Assembly (NCBI RefSeq): GCF_000344295.2
Contig: NZ_AOTD01000003.1
Location: forward strand, 1 to 37,344
DNA length: 37,344 nucleotides
Origin: Campylobacter showae CC57C
GTDB lineage: Bacteria; Campylobacterota; Campylobacteria; Campylobacterales; Campylobacteraceae
Direction of reading: 5' to 3'
A program made the translations under genes and the position numbers. Positions 25,145 to 33,505 of the stretch are shown piece after piece. Under the pieces are notes generated by a model. That model did no database searches. It was not told the DNA's origin and was given only the letters and a program-made list of their open reading frames with translations. Positions within the stretch are counted from its first letter, which is position 1, and the number at the start of each line of letters is the position of its first letter.

Positions 25145-25912
25145 CTACTTATCAAACTGACTGACGCGGTCTTTAGGCGGTAAAAACGATAGTAGCTTCA
25201 TCTCGAGCGTCCTAGGGTTGTCGCCCGCCTGGATCGCCATTATGCCCTCTAGCATCAGCACCTTTGCCGTGCCTTCGTCCTTATCGCGGATGCTCAGGAT
25301 GTTTGCCACGGGCGAGCCTAGGATGTTTCCTATCATCGCGCCGTAAAGCGTCGTGATGAGCGCAACCGCCATCGAAGGACCGATAGCTGAGGGATCGGAC
25401 ATGTTCATGAGCATCGCAACCAGGCCGATGAGCGTACCGATCATACCCATAGAGCCCGCAAAGCCCGCGATTTGCTCAAAAATTTTGATATTATCGCCGT
25501 GTCTGGAGCTAGCCTGCTCCATATCTATCTCAAGTAGAGTTCTGATGGCGTCCGGTTCGTTGCCGTCAACCGCCATAGATAGACCCTTTTTTAGAAACGG
25601 ATCGGTTTCGTTATTTGCATCGCTCTCAAGCGCCAAGATACCGTCGCGGCGGGCTTTAGTGGAGTATTCGACCATTTTTTTTACGATTTCTGGGAGATTA
25701 TAGGTTTTTGGTTTTACCGCGATGCCGTAAAACGTGCCTAGTTTTTTTATCTGCTCCATCTTAAAGCCGATCATCAGCGCGCAAATCGTACCGCCAAAAA
25801 CGATCAAAACAGAGGGAATATCGATGTAAGCTCCGATTCCGACGCCCATCTGCATGGAACCTAGCAAAAGCACCATAATAACTATCCAACCGACGAGGCT
25901 ACCTAAATCCAT
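25145..25912 (-). CDS. motA: Flagellar stator protein MotA
   Basis: This 255-residue partner of MotB forms the proton-conducting stator. Four membrane helices lie in two pairs (about 5-25 and 28-48; 150-170 and 183-205). The large cytoplasmic loop lies between them, with a conserved charged segment near Lys-Ala-Arg-Arg-Asp-Gly-Ile-Leu-Ala-Leu-Glu. The motif Gly-Met-Ile-Gly-Thr-Leu-Ile-Gly-Leu-Val is typical. Length is normal. It is first in motA-motB-fliP. A TACAAT on the minus strand at 25929-25934 could be its -10 box, leaving a short leader. Confidence 0.95.
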   Translation of the reverse strand: MDLGSLVGWIVIMVLLLGSMQMGVGIGAYIDIPSVLIVFGGTICALMIGFKMEQIKKLGTFYGIAVKPKTYNLPEIVKKMVEYSTKARRDGILALESDANNETDPFLKKGLSMAVDGNEPDAIRTLLEIDMEQASSRHGDNIKIFEQIAGFAGSMGMIGTLIGLVAMLMNMSDPSAIGPSMAVALITTLYGAMIGNILGSPVANILSIRDKDEGTAKVLMLEGIMAIQAGDNPRTLEMKLLSFLPPKDRVSQFDK

Positions 25913-25928
25913 CTTGCAACTTTCTATA

Positions 25929-25934
25929 ATTGTA
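25929..25934 (-). promoter_or_regulatory. Candidate -10 box for motA
   Basis: TACAAT is on the minus strand 17 bases before the motA start, with T/A-rich sequence upstream. No sigma-54 GG...GC pattern was seen, so a sigma-70 promoter is more likely. Confidence 0.3.
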
Positions 25935-26108
25935 AATTTGGTTTGTATTTTAGTTTTTTTTAGTTGAAAATACAGTTAAATTTAGGTTAGCTTTTTGCAA
26001 AAGCCGTTCCAAAGCGGCGTAAAATTTTTTAAATTTTGCGTTTTTGTCAAAATTTGATTTAAAAAATGAAGTGCAATTTTAAACGAGAGTAAAAGACGGT
26101 ATCCTGCG

Positions 26109-26141
26109 GCGAGCGTAAATTTCGGCAAATTTATCGCTCGC
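26109..26141. terminator. Strong AAATTT-containing hairpin after the second PepSY gene
   Basis: GCGAGCGTAAATTT (26109-26122) pairs with AAATTTA (26127-26133) and CGCTCGC (26135-26141) across a four-base CGGC loop, with one bulged T at 26134. It is 25 bases past the PepSY stop on the minus strand and upstream of motA. There is no U-tract, so it may be a terminator of unusual type or an mRNA 3'-end stabiliser. Confidence 0.5.
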
Positions 26142-26166
26142 TCGCACGCGTAAAGGGCAAATTTAA

Positions 26167-27315
26167 CTAGGCCTTTTTCGGCTTAAACGCCCTTTTTGCC
26201 GTCATATAAAAGCCGCTAAAGATAAAAAGCGCCATCAAAAGCGAAACGACCGACCACAAAATTTTACCCGCAAGCCCGAAAAAATATCCCGTATGTAGCT
26301 GATAGTTCGTGCTCTTTACCATGCCTACGGTTATGCCATCGGTTTGCTTTTGCTCAGCCATCTTGCCCTCTTTTACGTTTATGGCGGTCATTTTCGGACG
26401 AGCGGTGTTTGGCGCGTCCGGCTCGTAGTATCTGACGTTTATCTTATCTCCGGCCGCGAGCATCAGGCTAAATTCTTTATATTCTATGCCGCTTGATCTG
26501 AATATCTCATAAGCCCTCTGCACATCGCTAAATTTATACTCGGCGCTCTTTTTGCCTTCTGCTTTTGCGGGTGCGCCCTCTTTGCGCTCGGCCTCTTTAG
26601 GCAAATTTTGCTCGCTAACGAAAAGCTCCATCACCGCGCTGTTATACCAGCGATACGACCACATGAGCCCCGTTAGGCAGATGATGAGATAAATCACCGC
26701 GCTTAGGACGCCTAAGCTCGTGTGCAGGTTGTGAAAAAGGGCGTATTTTTTGAGCTTAAAATTTGGCTTCACCGCCTCGGCAAATTTGCGTTTTAGTCTC
26801 GGGAAATGTAGCCAAACGCCGCTTATCACGAGCACTATCATCGCGACCGTACTAGCGCCCACGATCTGCTTGCCCACTTCGCCCGCGGCTTTGTTGCCCG
26901 TTAGCGCAAGGCACAAATTTCGGTGCAGCGACATCGCCACGCGCACGAAGGCGACACCGTAGTCCTTGCCGATGATCTGCGCGGTATATGGATCGACCAG
27001 ATAGGCATCGCTATTGCTAGCATAAATTTTGATCGCTTCGTTTTCGCTTTTGGGTAGCACGAGCCTTGCTGGCTGCTTAACGCCCGTTTGCTCGCTAAAG
27101 CTTTGCAAGATTTTCTCAACGCTTAGCATTTCGCCCGTTTTTTCGACCTTGGCAGCGTTTAAATTTATGATCTCTTCAAGCTCGTGCTGATACGATAAAA
27201 TCGCTCCCGTAACGCCGATAACAAGCAGCGGAATAGCAAAAATAATCGATAAAATCAGGTGGAGATTAAACAAAAACTGATTTCTTCTCAAGGCCTTTTT
27301 TAAAAACGAAAGCAA
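26167..27315 (-). CDS. Second PepSY-associated membrane protein (PiuB/FoxB-like)
   Basis: This protein of about 382 residues has four main membrane helices: near the N-terminus, two in the middle, and one near the C-terminus. PepSY-like periplasmic parts and conserved His residues near the helices are visible (for example Ser-Leu-His-Arg-Asn-Leu, Phe-His-Asn-Leu-His-Thr and Gln-Leu-His-Thr-Gly-Tyr). Family members are linked to reduction or handling of siderophore iron or other periplasmic electron transfer. I start it at TTG 27315, because AAAGGA ends six bases before it. An upstream TTG at 27351 would place that binding site inside the gene. It is only distantly like the PepSY protein at 16471 and has no receptor gene beside it. 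Substrate unknown. Confidence 0.8.
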   Translation of the reverse strand: MLSFLKKALRRNQFLFNLHLILSIIFAIPLLVIGVTGAILSYQHELEEIINLNAAKVEKTGEMLSVEKILQSFSEQTGVKQPARLVLPKSENEAIKIYASNSDAYLVDPYTAQIIGKDYGVAFVRVAMSLHRNLCLALTGNKAAGEVGKQIVGASTVAMIVLVISGVWLHFPRLKRKFAEAVKPNFKLKKYALFHNLHTSLGVLSAVIYLIICLTGLMWSYRWYNSAVMELFVSEQNLPKEAERKEGAPAKAEGKKSAEYKFSDVQRAYEIFRSSGIEYKEFSLMLAAGDKINVRYYEPDAPNTARPKMTAINVKEGKMAEQKQTDGITVGMVKSTNYQLHTGYFFGLAGKILWSVVSLLMALFIFSGFYMTAKRAFKPKKA

Positions 27316-27340
27316 GCAGCATCCTTTAAAATTGATTTTG

Positions 27341-27346
27341 ATTATA
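27341..27346 (-). promoter_or_regulatory. Candidate -10 box for the second PepSY gene
   Basis: TATAAT is on the minus strand, 25 bases before the proposed TTG start. Its position also argues against initiation at the upstream TTG 27351, which would precede the expected transcript start. Confidence 0.45.
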
Positions 27347-27462
27347 TTCAAAGGCCGTGATTATATAAATTAATGCTTAAGAAATTGTTAAGTCCAAAAA
27401 GCATTAATCGCGCATTTAGCAAATTTGAGATAAAATCGCTCAAATTTAAACAAGGAAAAAAG

Positions 27463-28782
27463 ATGAGCGATATCGGCGTAGTGGTGCTTGCCGCGGGGCT
27501 TGGCACGAGGATGAAATCAACTAAACCAAAGGTGCTTTTCGAGCTTTGCGGAGAGCCGATGATTATCCATATTTTGCGCAAGGCTTACGAGATCAGTAGC
27601 GACGTGAGCGTAGTTTTGAGCTATCAAAAAGAACTCGTCGAAACCAAAATCAAAGAAATTTTCCCTCAAACTAAAATTTACGAACAAAATTTAAAAGAGT
27701 TTCCTGGCACTGCGGGCGCGCTAAAAAATATCCCGTTAAATAGCGAAAAAACGCTTATTTTGTGCGGAGATATGCCGCTTATCAAAACCAACGACCTAAT
27801 CCGCCTAAGCGCGGGTAATGCGGACATCGCTCTTAGCGTTTTTGAGGCGGCAGACCCGTACGGATACGGCCGCGTGATCATAAATAACGGCAAAGTCGAG
27901 GCCATCGTCGAGCAAAAAGACGCGACCGAAACGCAAAAAATGATAAAAAGCGCAAACGCCGGCTGCTACTGCTTTAAAAGCGAAGTTTTGCGCGAGATTT
28001 TGCCTCTCATCGGCAACGAAAACTCGCAGAAAGAATTCTACCTAACCGACGCGATAAAAATCGCAAACGAGCGCGGCCTAAAATGCTGGGCTATCAACGT
28101 CGAAGAGCAAAATTTCATGGGTATAAACGATAAATTTCAGCTAAGCATCGCCGAAAATTTGATGCAGTACGAAATAAAGAAAAATTTGATGAAAAGCGGC
28201 GTACTCATGCGGCTACCAAACAGCGTCTATATCGACTCTAGAGCCAAATTTGAAGGCGAATGCGTCATCGAAGAAAACGTAAGCGTCATCGGAGAGTGCG
28301 TCATCAAAAACTCCGTCATCAAAAGCGGCTCGGTCGTAGAAAACTCCGTCATCGAAGACTCCGACGTCGGCCCGCTCGCGCACATACGCCCAAAATGCGA
28401 GATCAAAAACACCCACATAGGAAACTTCGTCGAGCTTAAAGCAGCGAGGCTTGACGGCGTCAAAGCAGGTCACCTGAGCTATCTGGGCGACTGCGAGATC
28501 GGTAGCGGCACAAACGTCGGCTGCGGCACGATCACGTGCAACTACGACGGCAAAGCCAAGCACAAAACGATAATCGGCAAAAACGTCTTTATCGGCTCGG
28601 ACACCCAGCTAGTAGCCCCCGTAAAAGTCGGCGACGACGTGCTAATCGCCGCGGGAAGCACCGTAACTAGCGACGTACCAAGCGGCGCGCTAGCCATCAG
28701 CCGCACGAAACAGGTAAATAAAGAAGGGTTTTTTTATAAATTTTTTAACGACGCGAAAAGCGACGAAAATGCTAAAAAATAA
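27463..28782 (+). CDS. glmU: Bifunctional UDP-GlcNAc synthesis enzyme GlmU
   Basis: This 439-residue enzyme acetylates glucosamine-1-phosphate and then joins it to UTP, giving UDP-GlcNAc for peptidoglycan, lipid A and glycans. The N-terminal pyrophosphorylase domain starts Val-Leu-Ala-Ala-Gly-Leu-Gly-Thr-Arg-Met-Lys with the downstream Lys-Pro-Lys. The left-handed beta-helix acetyltransferase domain (about 240-420) shows hexapeptide repeats and Asn-Tyr-Asp-Gly-Lys. I chose the ATG at 27463 because AAGGA lies 6 bases upstream and the protein then begins right at the nucleotide-binding motif. The open frame extends 30 codons further upstream, but those codons are repeat-like and not family sequence. 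It overlaps coaBC by 14 bases. Confidence 0.95.
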   Translation: MSDIGVVVLAAGLGTRMKSTKPKVLFELCGEPMIIHILRKAYEISSDVSVVLSYQKELVETKIKEIFPQTKIYEQNLKEFPGTAGALKNIPLNSEKTLILCGDMPLIKTNDLIRLSAGNADIALSVFEAADPYGYGRVIINNGKVEAIVEQKDATETQKMIKSANAGCYCFKSEVLREILPLIGNENSQKEFYLTDAIKIANERGLKCWAINVEEQNFMGINDKFQLSIAENLMQYEIKKNLMKSGVLMRLPNSVYIDSRAKFEGECVIEENVSVIGECVIKNSVIKSGSVVENSVIEDSDVGPLAHIRPKCEIKNTHIGNFVELKAARLDGVKAGHLSYLGDCEIGSGTNVGCGTITCNYDGKAKHKTIIGKNVFIGSDTQLVAPVKVGDDVLIAAGSTVTSDVPSGALAISRTKQVNKEGFFYKFFNDAKSDENAKK

Positions 28783-29944
28783 AAAAATTTTGCTCGCGGT
28801 TTGCGGCAGTATCGCGTTTTACAAGGCTTATGAGATCTTATCCTCGCTAAAAAAAGAGGGTGCGGACGTGCGAGTTATGCTTAGCGAAGGAGCGCTCAAA
28901 TTTTGCTCGGAAGCGGGCTTTGAGGCGCTGTGCGAGCATAAAATTTTAACCTCGCGCACGGAAAACTGGCAGGACGGACTAAACCACATCGCCTACGCCA
29001 AAACCGATCTCATCTTGATCGCGCCTGCTAGTGTAAATACGATAAACAAGCTTGCTAGCGGCATTTGCGATAACGTCTTTATGCAGACTCTGATCGCGAG
29101 CCCCGCTCCCCTACTCATCGCACCCGCAGCCAACGACAAAATGATAAATCACTTCGCCACGCGCAAAAATTTCGAGTTTTTAGCCGCAAACGGCGCGAGA
29201 TTTATCGAACCGGTAGAAAAAACCCTAGCCTGCGGCGATACGGGTAAAGGCGCGCTAGCCGATCTTTCTACGATCATCTACGAAACCAAAAGGATGCTAA
29301 CGGAGCCAAAATTTAAAGGGCAAAAAGTGATCGTCACTGGCGGTGCAACGAGCGAAAAGATCGATGATGTAAGAGCCGTGACGAATCTATCCAGCGGCAA
29401 GATGTCGCGGGCGATTGCCGACGCATTTTACTACGCGGGTGCGGACGTGACGCTGTTAGCTAGCTTTGAGACGGCAAACGCACCTTATAAAACGCTAAAA
29501 TTTCAAAGCTCGGCGGAGCTAAAAGAGCTACTGCATGCAAATTTGGCGGACGCAAATTTGCTCGCGATGGCGGCTGCGGTTAGCGATTACGCTCCAAAAA
29601 CCAAATTTGAAGGCAAGCTAAAAAAGCAAAATTTAGGCGAAATTTGGACGCTGGAGCTCACTCAAAACGATGATGTTTTGGGCTCTTTGGAGGATTTTAA
29701 AAACGTAAAAAAAATCGGCTTTAAAATGGAAACGGACGGCGCAAACGCCATGCAAAACGCAAAAAATATGCTTGAGAAAAAGAGCCTTGACGCCGTTTGC
29801 CTAAATGTGCTGGGCGGCGATATAAATTTTGGATCTGATAGCACGCAAATAACCTTTATCACGCGACGCGACGCGCAAAATATCGCGCTAACGTCCAAAG
29901 AGGACGCGACGCGCCAAATCGTAAATTTAGCAAGCAAGCTATGA
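28769..29944 (+). CDS. coaBC: Coenzyme A biosynthesis bifunctional protein CoaBC (Dfp)
   Basis: This 391-residue protein joins cysteine to 4'-phosphopantothenate and decarboxylates the product, two steps of CoA synthesis. The N-terminal flavoprotein domain (about 1-180) has the catalytic His (H73, in Asn-His-Ile-Ala), Pro-Ala-Ser-Val-Asn-Thr (usually Pro-Ala-Ser-Ala-Asn-Thr), Pro-Ala-Ala-Asn-Asp-Lys-Met and Ala-Cys-Gly-Asp-Thr-Gly. The synthetase domain (about 185-391) has Val-Thr-Gly-Gly-Ala-Thr and Ala-Val-Ser-Asp-Tyr-Ala-Pro-Lys, and Gly-Phe-Lys-Met-Glu where Gly-Phe-Ala-Ala-Glu is usual. These substitutions look lineage-typical, not disabling. Overlaps with both neighbours indicate coupled translation. 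Confidence 0.94.
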   Translation: MLKNKKILLAVCGSIAFYKAYEILSSLKKEGADVRVMLSEGALKFCSEAGFEALCEHKILTSRTENWQDGLNHIAYAKTDLILIAPASVNTINKLASGICDNVFMQTLIASPAPLLIAPAANDKMINHFATRKNFEFLAANGARFIEPVEKTLACGDTGKGALADLSTIIYETKRMLTEPKFKGQKVIVTGGATSEKIDDVRAVTNLSSGKMSRAIADAFYYAGADVTLLASFETANAPYKTLKFQSSAELKELLHANLADANLLAMAAAVSDYAPKTKFEGKLKKQNLGEIWTLELTQNDDVLGSLEDFKNVKKIGFKMETDGANAMQNAKNMLEKKSLDAVCLNVLGGDINFGSDSTQITFITRRDAQNIALTSKEDATRQIVNLASKL

Positions 29945-30621
29945 TAAATCCCGTCTCACGAGTGCAAAAAATCGCAAGCGGCGGCGCCGGCACGGCTCTA
30001 AACGCGAGCCTGCCCATCAGCATCAAAGTCGCCGAAAAGACGGGCTACAATCGCTACAATCTCAAAATGGGCAACAAAATCCTAAGCACGAAAAGCATGA
30101 AAAGCCTCGACGTGGACGGCGAATACTGGGGCGAGATCGCAAGCGGCACCGAAAATATCGTGATAAGAAATCTCTTTAAAAAGCCAAATTTAGCCTACGC
30201 CGCGCCTGAGGGACTCGCGCTGATAGAAAGGCTGATAAGCGAGCCCGATCTAAACTGGTTTTATGAATATATATTTAACGGACTTAGCGCGGCAGACTCG
30301 CGGGAATCTTTTGAAAATCTAGCTCAAATGCTACTTGCGCTACAAAAAAATATCATTAATATTTCGTTTGTTTATAACGGCGCAAAAGGCGTTTTTCAGA
30401 TGAAATTTGACGGAGCTAAAACGAGTCAAATTTACCTCGTTTTTTCAAATTTTGCTCCGATTATTTTCACGCTAAAAGGCGCCAGGATAATCAGCGCGCA
30501 GACGCCGTTTGACAAGGTCGCTAGGCTCTTGCGAAATGAATTTGACTGCGAAGCGCAAACGACGCAAAACATCGCCGCTTTTTTTGATCCAAGCGGCAAA
30601 ATAATTGATTTTAAGGGCTAA
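29941..30621 (+). CDS. Conserved hypothetical protein between coaBC and uppS
   Basis: This 226-residue protein starts in an ATGA overlap with coaBC and ends 1 base before uppS. I do not recognise a named domain. It has a polar N-terminus, a middle helical segment with many Leu and Ala (about 75-135) and a beta-rich end (about 140-200). There is no clear signal peptide or membrane helix. C. jejuni has, as I recall, an uncharacterised gene at the same position (between dfp and uppS), so it is a real conserved gene of the lineage. Its coupling suggests a role near envelope precursor or cofactor metabolism, but this is only context. Confidence 0.75.
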   Translation: MINPVSRVQKIASGGAGTALNASLPISIKVAEKTGYNRYNLKMGNKILSTKSMKSLDVDGEYWGEIASGTENIVIRNLFKKPNLAYAAPEGLALIERLISEPDLNWFYEYIFNGLSAADSRESFENLAQMLLALQKNIINISFVYNGAKGVFQMKFDGAKTSQIYLVFSNFAPIIFTLKGARIISAQTPFDKVARLLRNEFDCEAQTTQNIAAFFDPSGKIIDFKG

Positions 30622-30622
30622 A

Positions 30623-31324
30623 ATGAACGAGCTAAATCACCTCGCGATCATAATGGACGGCAACGGCAGATGGGCTAAGCGCCGCGGTTTGCTACGTACC
30701 AAAGGGCACGAAACTGGCGCAAACGTCGTGGAGCAGATGTGCGAGTTTTGTATCGACGAGGGCGTGGCGGTGCTGAGCTTATACGCATTTAGCACCGAAA
30801 ACTGGAAGCGCCCAAAGAGCGAAGTGGCGTTTTTGATGGATCTTTTGCATAAATTTTTGCTATCAAAACGCGATAGTTTTATCAAAAACGGCATCAAATT
30901 TAACGTTATTGGCGACGAAAGTCCGCTAAGCGACAAGCTAAAAAACGAGATAAACGAGATCAAAAACGCAACTGCACAAAACTCGCGGCTAAAGCTAAAT
31001 TTAGCTCTAAACTACGGCGCGAAAGATGAAATTTTAAGATCATTTAGGAGATTTTGCGAAAAAAACGGCGGCAAATTTGACGCCGAAAAATTAGCTTTAA
31101 ATTTGAGCGAAGATAGCTTACAAGAGTGCCTCGACGAGCCCGCGCCCATCGACCTTCTCGTGCGCACGGGCGGCGAGCAGAGACTGTCAAATTTCATGCT
31201 TTGGCAAGCTTCATACGCCGAGTTTGCCTTTACGCCTACGCTTTGGCCAGATTTCACGCGCGAGGAGCTGGCCCAGATAACGGCAAAATTTAAGAAAAAA
31301 GATAGAAGATTTGGCGGGCTTTAA
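30623..31324 (+). CDS. uppS: Undecaprenyl diphosphate synthase
   Basis: This cis-prenyltransferase of about 233 residues makes the C55 lipid carrier for peptidoglycan and glycan synthesis. The signature Ile-Ile-Met-Asp-Gly-Asn-Gly-Arg-Trp is at 9-17 with catalytic D12. Other conserved parts are Phe-Ser-Thr-Glu-Asn-Trp-Lys-Arg-Pro, Arg-Thr-Gly-Gly-Glu-Gln-Arg-Leu-Ser-Asn-Phe, and the terminal Trp-Pro-Asp-Phe. I use ATG 30623 and not the upstream in-frame start at 30605, because AAGGG (30613-30617) sits five bases before it and the family motif then falls at its usual distance from the N-terminus. Confidence 0.95.
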   Translation: MNELNHLAIIMDGNGRWAKRRGLLRTKGHETGANVVEQMCEFCIDEGVAVLSLYAFSTENWKRPKSEVAFLMDLLHKFLLSKRDSFIKNGIKFNVIGDESPLSDKLKNEINEIKNATAQNSRLKLNLALNYGAKDEILRSFRRFCEKNGGKFDAEKLALNLSEDSLQECLDEPAPIDLLVRTGGEQRLSNFMLWQASYAEFAFTPTLWPDFTREELAQITAKFKKKDRRFGGL

Positions 31325-31665
31325 AATTTGATGTTTTTGACTGCTGCTATCTTTTAAATTTACGTCGTTTTATTTGATTCGCTCGCCGAGAAAGTGCCTT
31401 TAAATTTGACAAATAAAAGCCTTGCCGCAACGCTATTTTCCATAAATTTTGAACCGAAATCTTTAAATTTAAAATCATTCAAGGCAATATTTCGCTAAAA
31501 TCGCCTTTAAATTTTGTGTTTTATGCTTTTTGCGGCGCAAATAACGAGTCAAATTTTAGCTCAAATCGCGCGGCAAATTTGCGCAAACATTGCTTAAAAA
31601 CGTCGCCGCTAGCTCAAAAATAATCGCAAGCAGCCAAATGCATTATAAATTAAATTAGGAGAGTT
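31325..31665. other. Intergenic stretch between uppS and prepilin peptidase
   Basis: No gene is supported. The stretch holds several AAATTT words. A weak TATAAA at 31644-31649 and AGGAG at 31657-31661 lie just before the peptidase start; the TATAAA is too close to the binding site to be a convincing -10 box. TAAAATTTGA at the uppS end and TCAAATTTTA at 31549 are complementary, but more than 200 bases apart, so I do not call a structure. Confidence 0.5.
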
Positions 31666-32487
31666 ATGATTTTCGCCGTTGTATTTTTTATTTTATTATT
31701 TTTTATCTTGGGCGCCGTAGTCGGCAGCTTTAGCAACGTCCTGATCTACCGCATGCCGCGCGGCGAGAGCATAAATTTTCCCGCCTCACACTGCCAAAGC
31801 TGCAAAACTCCGCTAAAACCGTATCATAACGTCCCGATTTTCGCATGGCTATTTTTGCGCGGCAAGTGCGCGTTTTGCGGCGAAAAAATCAGCTTTCAGT
31901 ATCCTCTAGTTGAGCTTGCTAGCGGCCTGCTTTGCGTGCTTGCGTATTGCGTTGAGACACACGGACTTGAGCCTCTTACGGACGGCTTTTACGCCGCGAT
32001 TTTTAAGGCGGCGATGCTTGGTATCTGCTTTATCTTGCTGCTAGCGCTTAGCCTGATCGACTTTCGTTATAAAGCCGTTCCCGATCCTCTGCTTTTTGCC
32101 AGCGTCACTTTTTCACTACTTTACGGCTTTAATCTACCCGCCTCTTTTGACTCTGATGAGCTTTTGCGCGCCTTTGATTCGTTTATAAACGCCGCGATTT
32201 TTATGTTTGCCTTTTGGCTACTGCGCGCGGTCGTTAGCCTAGCCCTTAAGCGCGAAGCCATGGGGTCTGCGGACATCTTTATCGCGGGCGTTATGGGTGC
32301 GATCTTGGGCATCAAGCTTGGCCTCATGGCGATCTATGTCTCGGCGCTACTGACGCTGCCTGCATACGTCATCGTGCGAAAGCGCGGATATGAGCTGCCT
32401 TTCGTGCCGTTTCTAAGCCTTGCTACGCTCATCGTTTATGCGTTTAAGGAGCAGTTTATCTACATATTGGGACTGATTTATGGATAG
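31666..32487 (+). CDS. Prepilin peptidase (type IV leader peptidase, PilD/GspO family)
   Basis: This 273-residue polytopic membrane aspartyl protease cuts, and in most members N-methylates, pilin and pseudopilin precursors. The N-terminal helix and Gly-Ser-Phe-Ser-Asn-Val-Leu-Ile-Tyr-Arg-Met-Pro are followed by a tetra-Cys zinc loop (C43, C46, C68, C71), marking a bifunctional-type enzyme. The catalytic Asp residues are D132 (Leu-Ile-Asp...Val-Pro-Asp) and D203 in Gly-Ser-Ala-Asp-Ile; the second motif has Ala where Gly-x-Gly-Asp is common. It is the obvious partner for the msh-type cluster at 51-8954, although unlinked. AGGAG precedes the ATG. It overlaps the lptF-like gene by 8 bases. Confidence 0.9.
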   Translation: MIFAVVFFILLFFILGAVVGSFSNVLIYRMPRGESINFPASHCQSCKTPLKPYHNVPIFAWLFLRGKCAFCGEKISFQYPLVELASGLLCVLAYCVETHGLEPLTDGFYAAIFKAAMLGICFILLLALSLIDFRYKAVPDPLLFASVTFSLLYGFNLPASFDSDELLRAFDSFINAAIFMFAFWLLRAVVSLALKREAMGSADIFIAGVMGAILGIKLGLMAIYVSALLTLPAYVIVRKRGYELPFVPFLSLATLIVYAFKEQFIYILGLIYG

Positions 32488-33505
32488 GACGGCGCGTTAT
32501 CTTTTCTCAAACTTCCTAAGTACGTTCGCATCGCTATTTGCGACGCTTTTTCTCATCATGTCGATCGTGTTTTTCATCCAGATCGCGCGTATCACGTCGT
32601 ACATCGAGATCACCTTTATAGAGCTTTTTAAACTCTATATGTTTATGCTGCCTAGAGTGTTGCTTTTTACCGTTCCTATCGCGTTTTTCGCATCGCTTGC
32701 GCTCATGTTTTTCAGACTTTCTCGCGAAAACGAGAGTATAGTACTTTTTACGCTCGGATATTCGCCAGTTAAGATCGCTAAATTTTTCCTCATCGTTAGC
32801 GGCGCGGTCTCAATCTTTCTCATCGTCACCGCGATAGTGCTTATCCCTACGGCCGCAGAGCTAAACTCAAATTTCGTCTCGTACAAAAAAACCGTCGCCA
32901 AGCTAAATTTAAAAACGACCGAATTCGGACAAAAATTCTCCGACTGGATGGTCTTTATCCAAAACGAAAAAAACGACGAGAACGGCACTCTTTACGAGGG
33001 CGTGACGCTTTATTCGCCAAAAGAAGGCGCGCATAGATTCGTTCTAGCTAAAAACGCTCGCCTAACAAACAACAACGCCGTGCTTGAGTTTACGCTATCA
33101 GACGGCAAAATTTACGATATGAGAGACGCCTCATGGCATAAAACCGACTTTGGCACGATGAAAATCAGCACCGCCCAAGAGGACAGCGTCGCGCAGACGA
33201 AGTCGTTTGTGCAGTATTGGCAGGCAATGAGCGAGGATAAAAAACGCGCCAAAGACTTCGCAACCTACGTTCTTATCGCGCTTTTTCCGCTAGCGACGAC
33301 ACTTTTTGCTTTGAGTCTTGGTATCGTAACCTACCGCTACGAAAAGGGCTTTGTGTATTTTGGGATATTTGGCGTGCTATTCGGGTATTTTACGCTCATC
33401 ATGCTCTTTAGTTCGCGCGTTTTTATCGCGATTGCGGCGATATTTTTGCTATTTTTTATCGCCTCGATTTTTAGCTTTAGGGCTAAAATTTTAAAAAGAT
33501 ACTAA
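32480..33505 (+). CDS. LptF/LptG family permease (YjgP/YjgQ)
   Basis: This 341-residue inner-membrane protein has three membrane helices in the first 120 residues, a periplasmic beta-jellyroll region (about 125-245) and three more helices near the end (about 260-335). It matches LptF/LptG, which together with LptB extract lipopolysaccharide or lipooligosaccharide from the inner membrane for transport to the surface. The Arg-Tyr-Leu start, Glu-Asn-Glu-Ser-Ile-Val and Leu-Gly-Tyr-Ser-Pro motifs fit. Only one member is in the window, so F versus G is not settled; neighbours suggest LptF. Its stop abuts the truA start. Confidence 0.87.
   Translation: MDRTARYLFSNFLSTFASLFATLFLIMSIVFFIQIARITSYIEITFIELFKLYMFMLPRVLLFTVPIAFFASLALMFFRLSRENESIVLFTLGYSPVKIAKFFLIVSGAVSIFLIVTAIVLIPTAAELNSNFVSYKKTVAKLNLKTTEFGQKFSDWMVFIQNEKNDENGTLYEGVTLYSPKEGAHRFVLAKNARLTNNNAVLEFTLSDGKIYDMRDASWHKTDFGTMKISTAQEDSVAQTKSFVQYWQAMSEDKKRAKDFATYVLIALFPLATTLFALSLGIVTYRYEKGFVYFGIFGVLFGYFTLIMLFSSRVFIAIAAIFLLFFIASIFSFRAKILKRY

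Noticed and set aside
24475-25164. 229-codon ORF antisense to motB
   Set aside because: Covers almost the whole of motB, whose helix, Asp and OmpA-like domain are unambiguous.
27373-27462. 30-codon upstream extension of GlmU
   Set aside because: The binding site and family start point to ATG 27463; the extension overlaps an AAATTT-rich leader.
31322-31558. TAAAATTTGA/TCAAATTTTA pair as a terminator of uppS
   Set aside because: The arms are more than 200 bases apart, and AAATTT pairs are expected by chance in this sequence.
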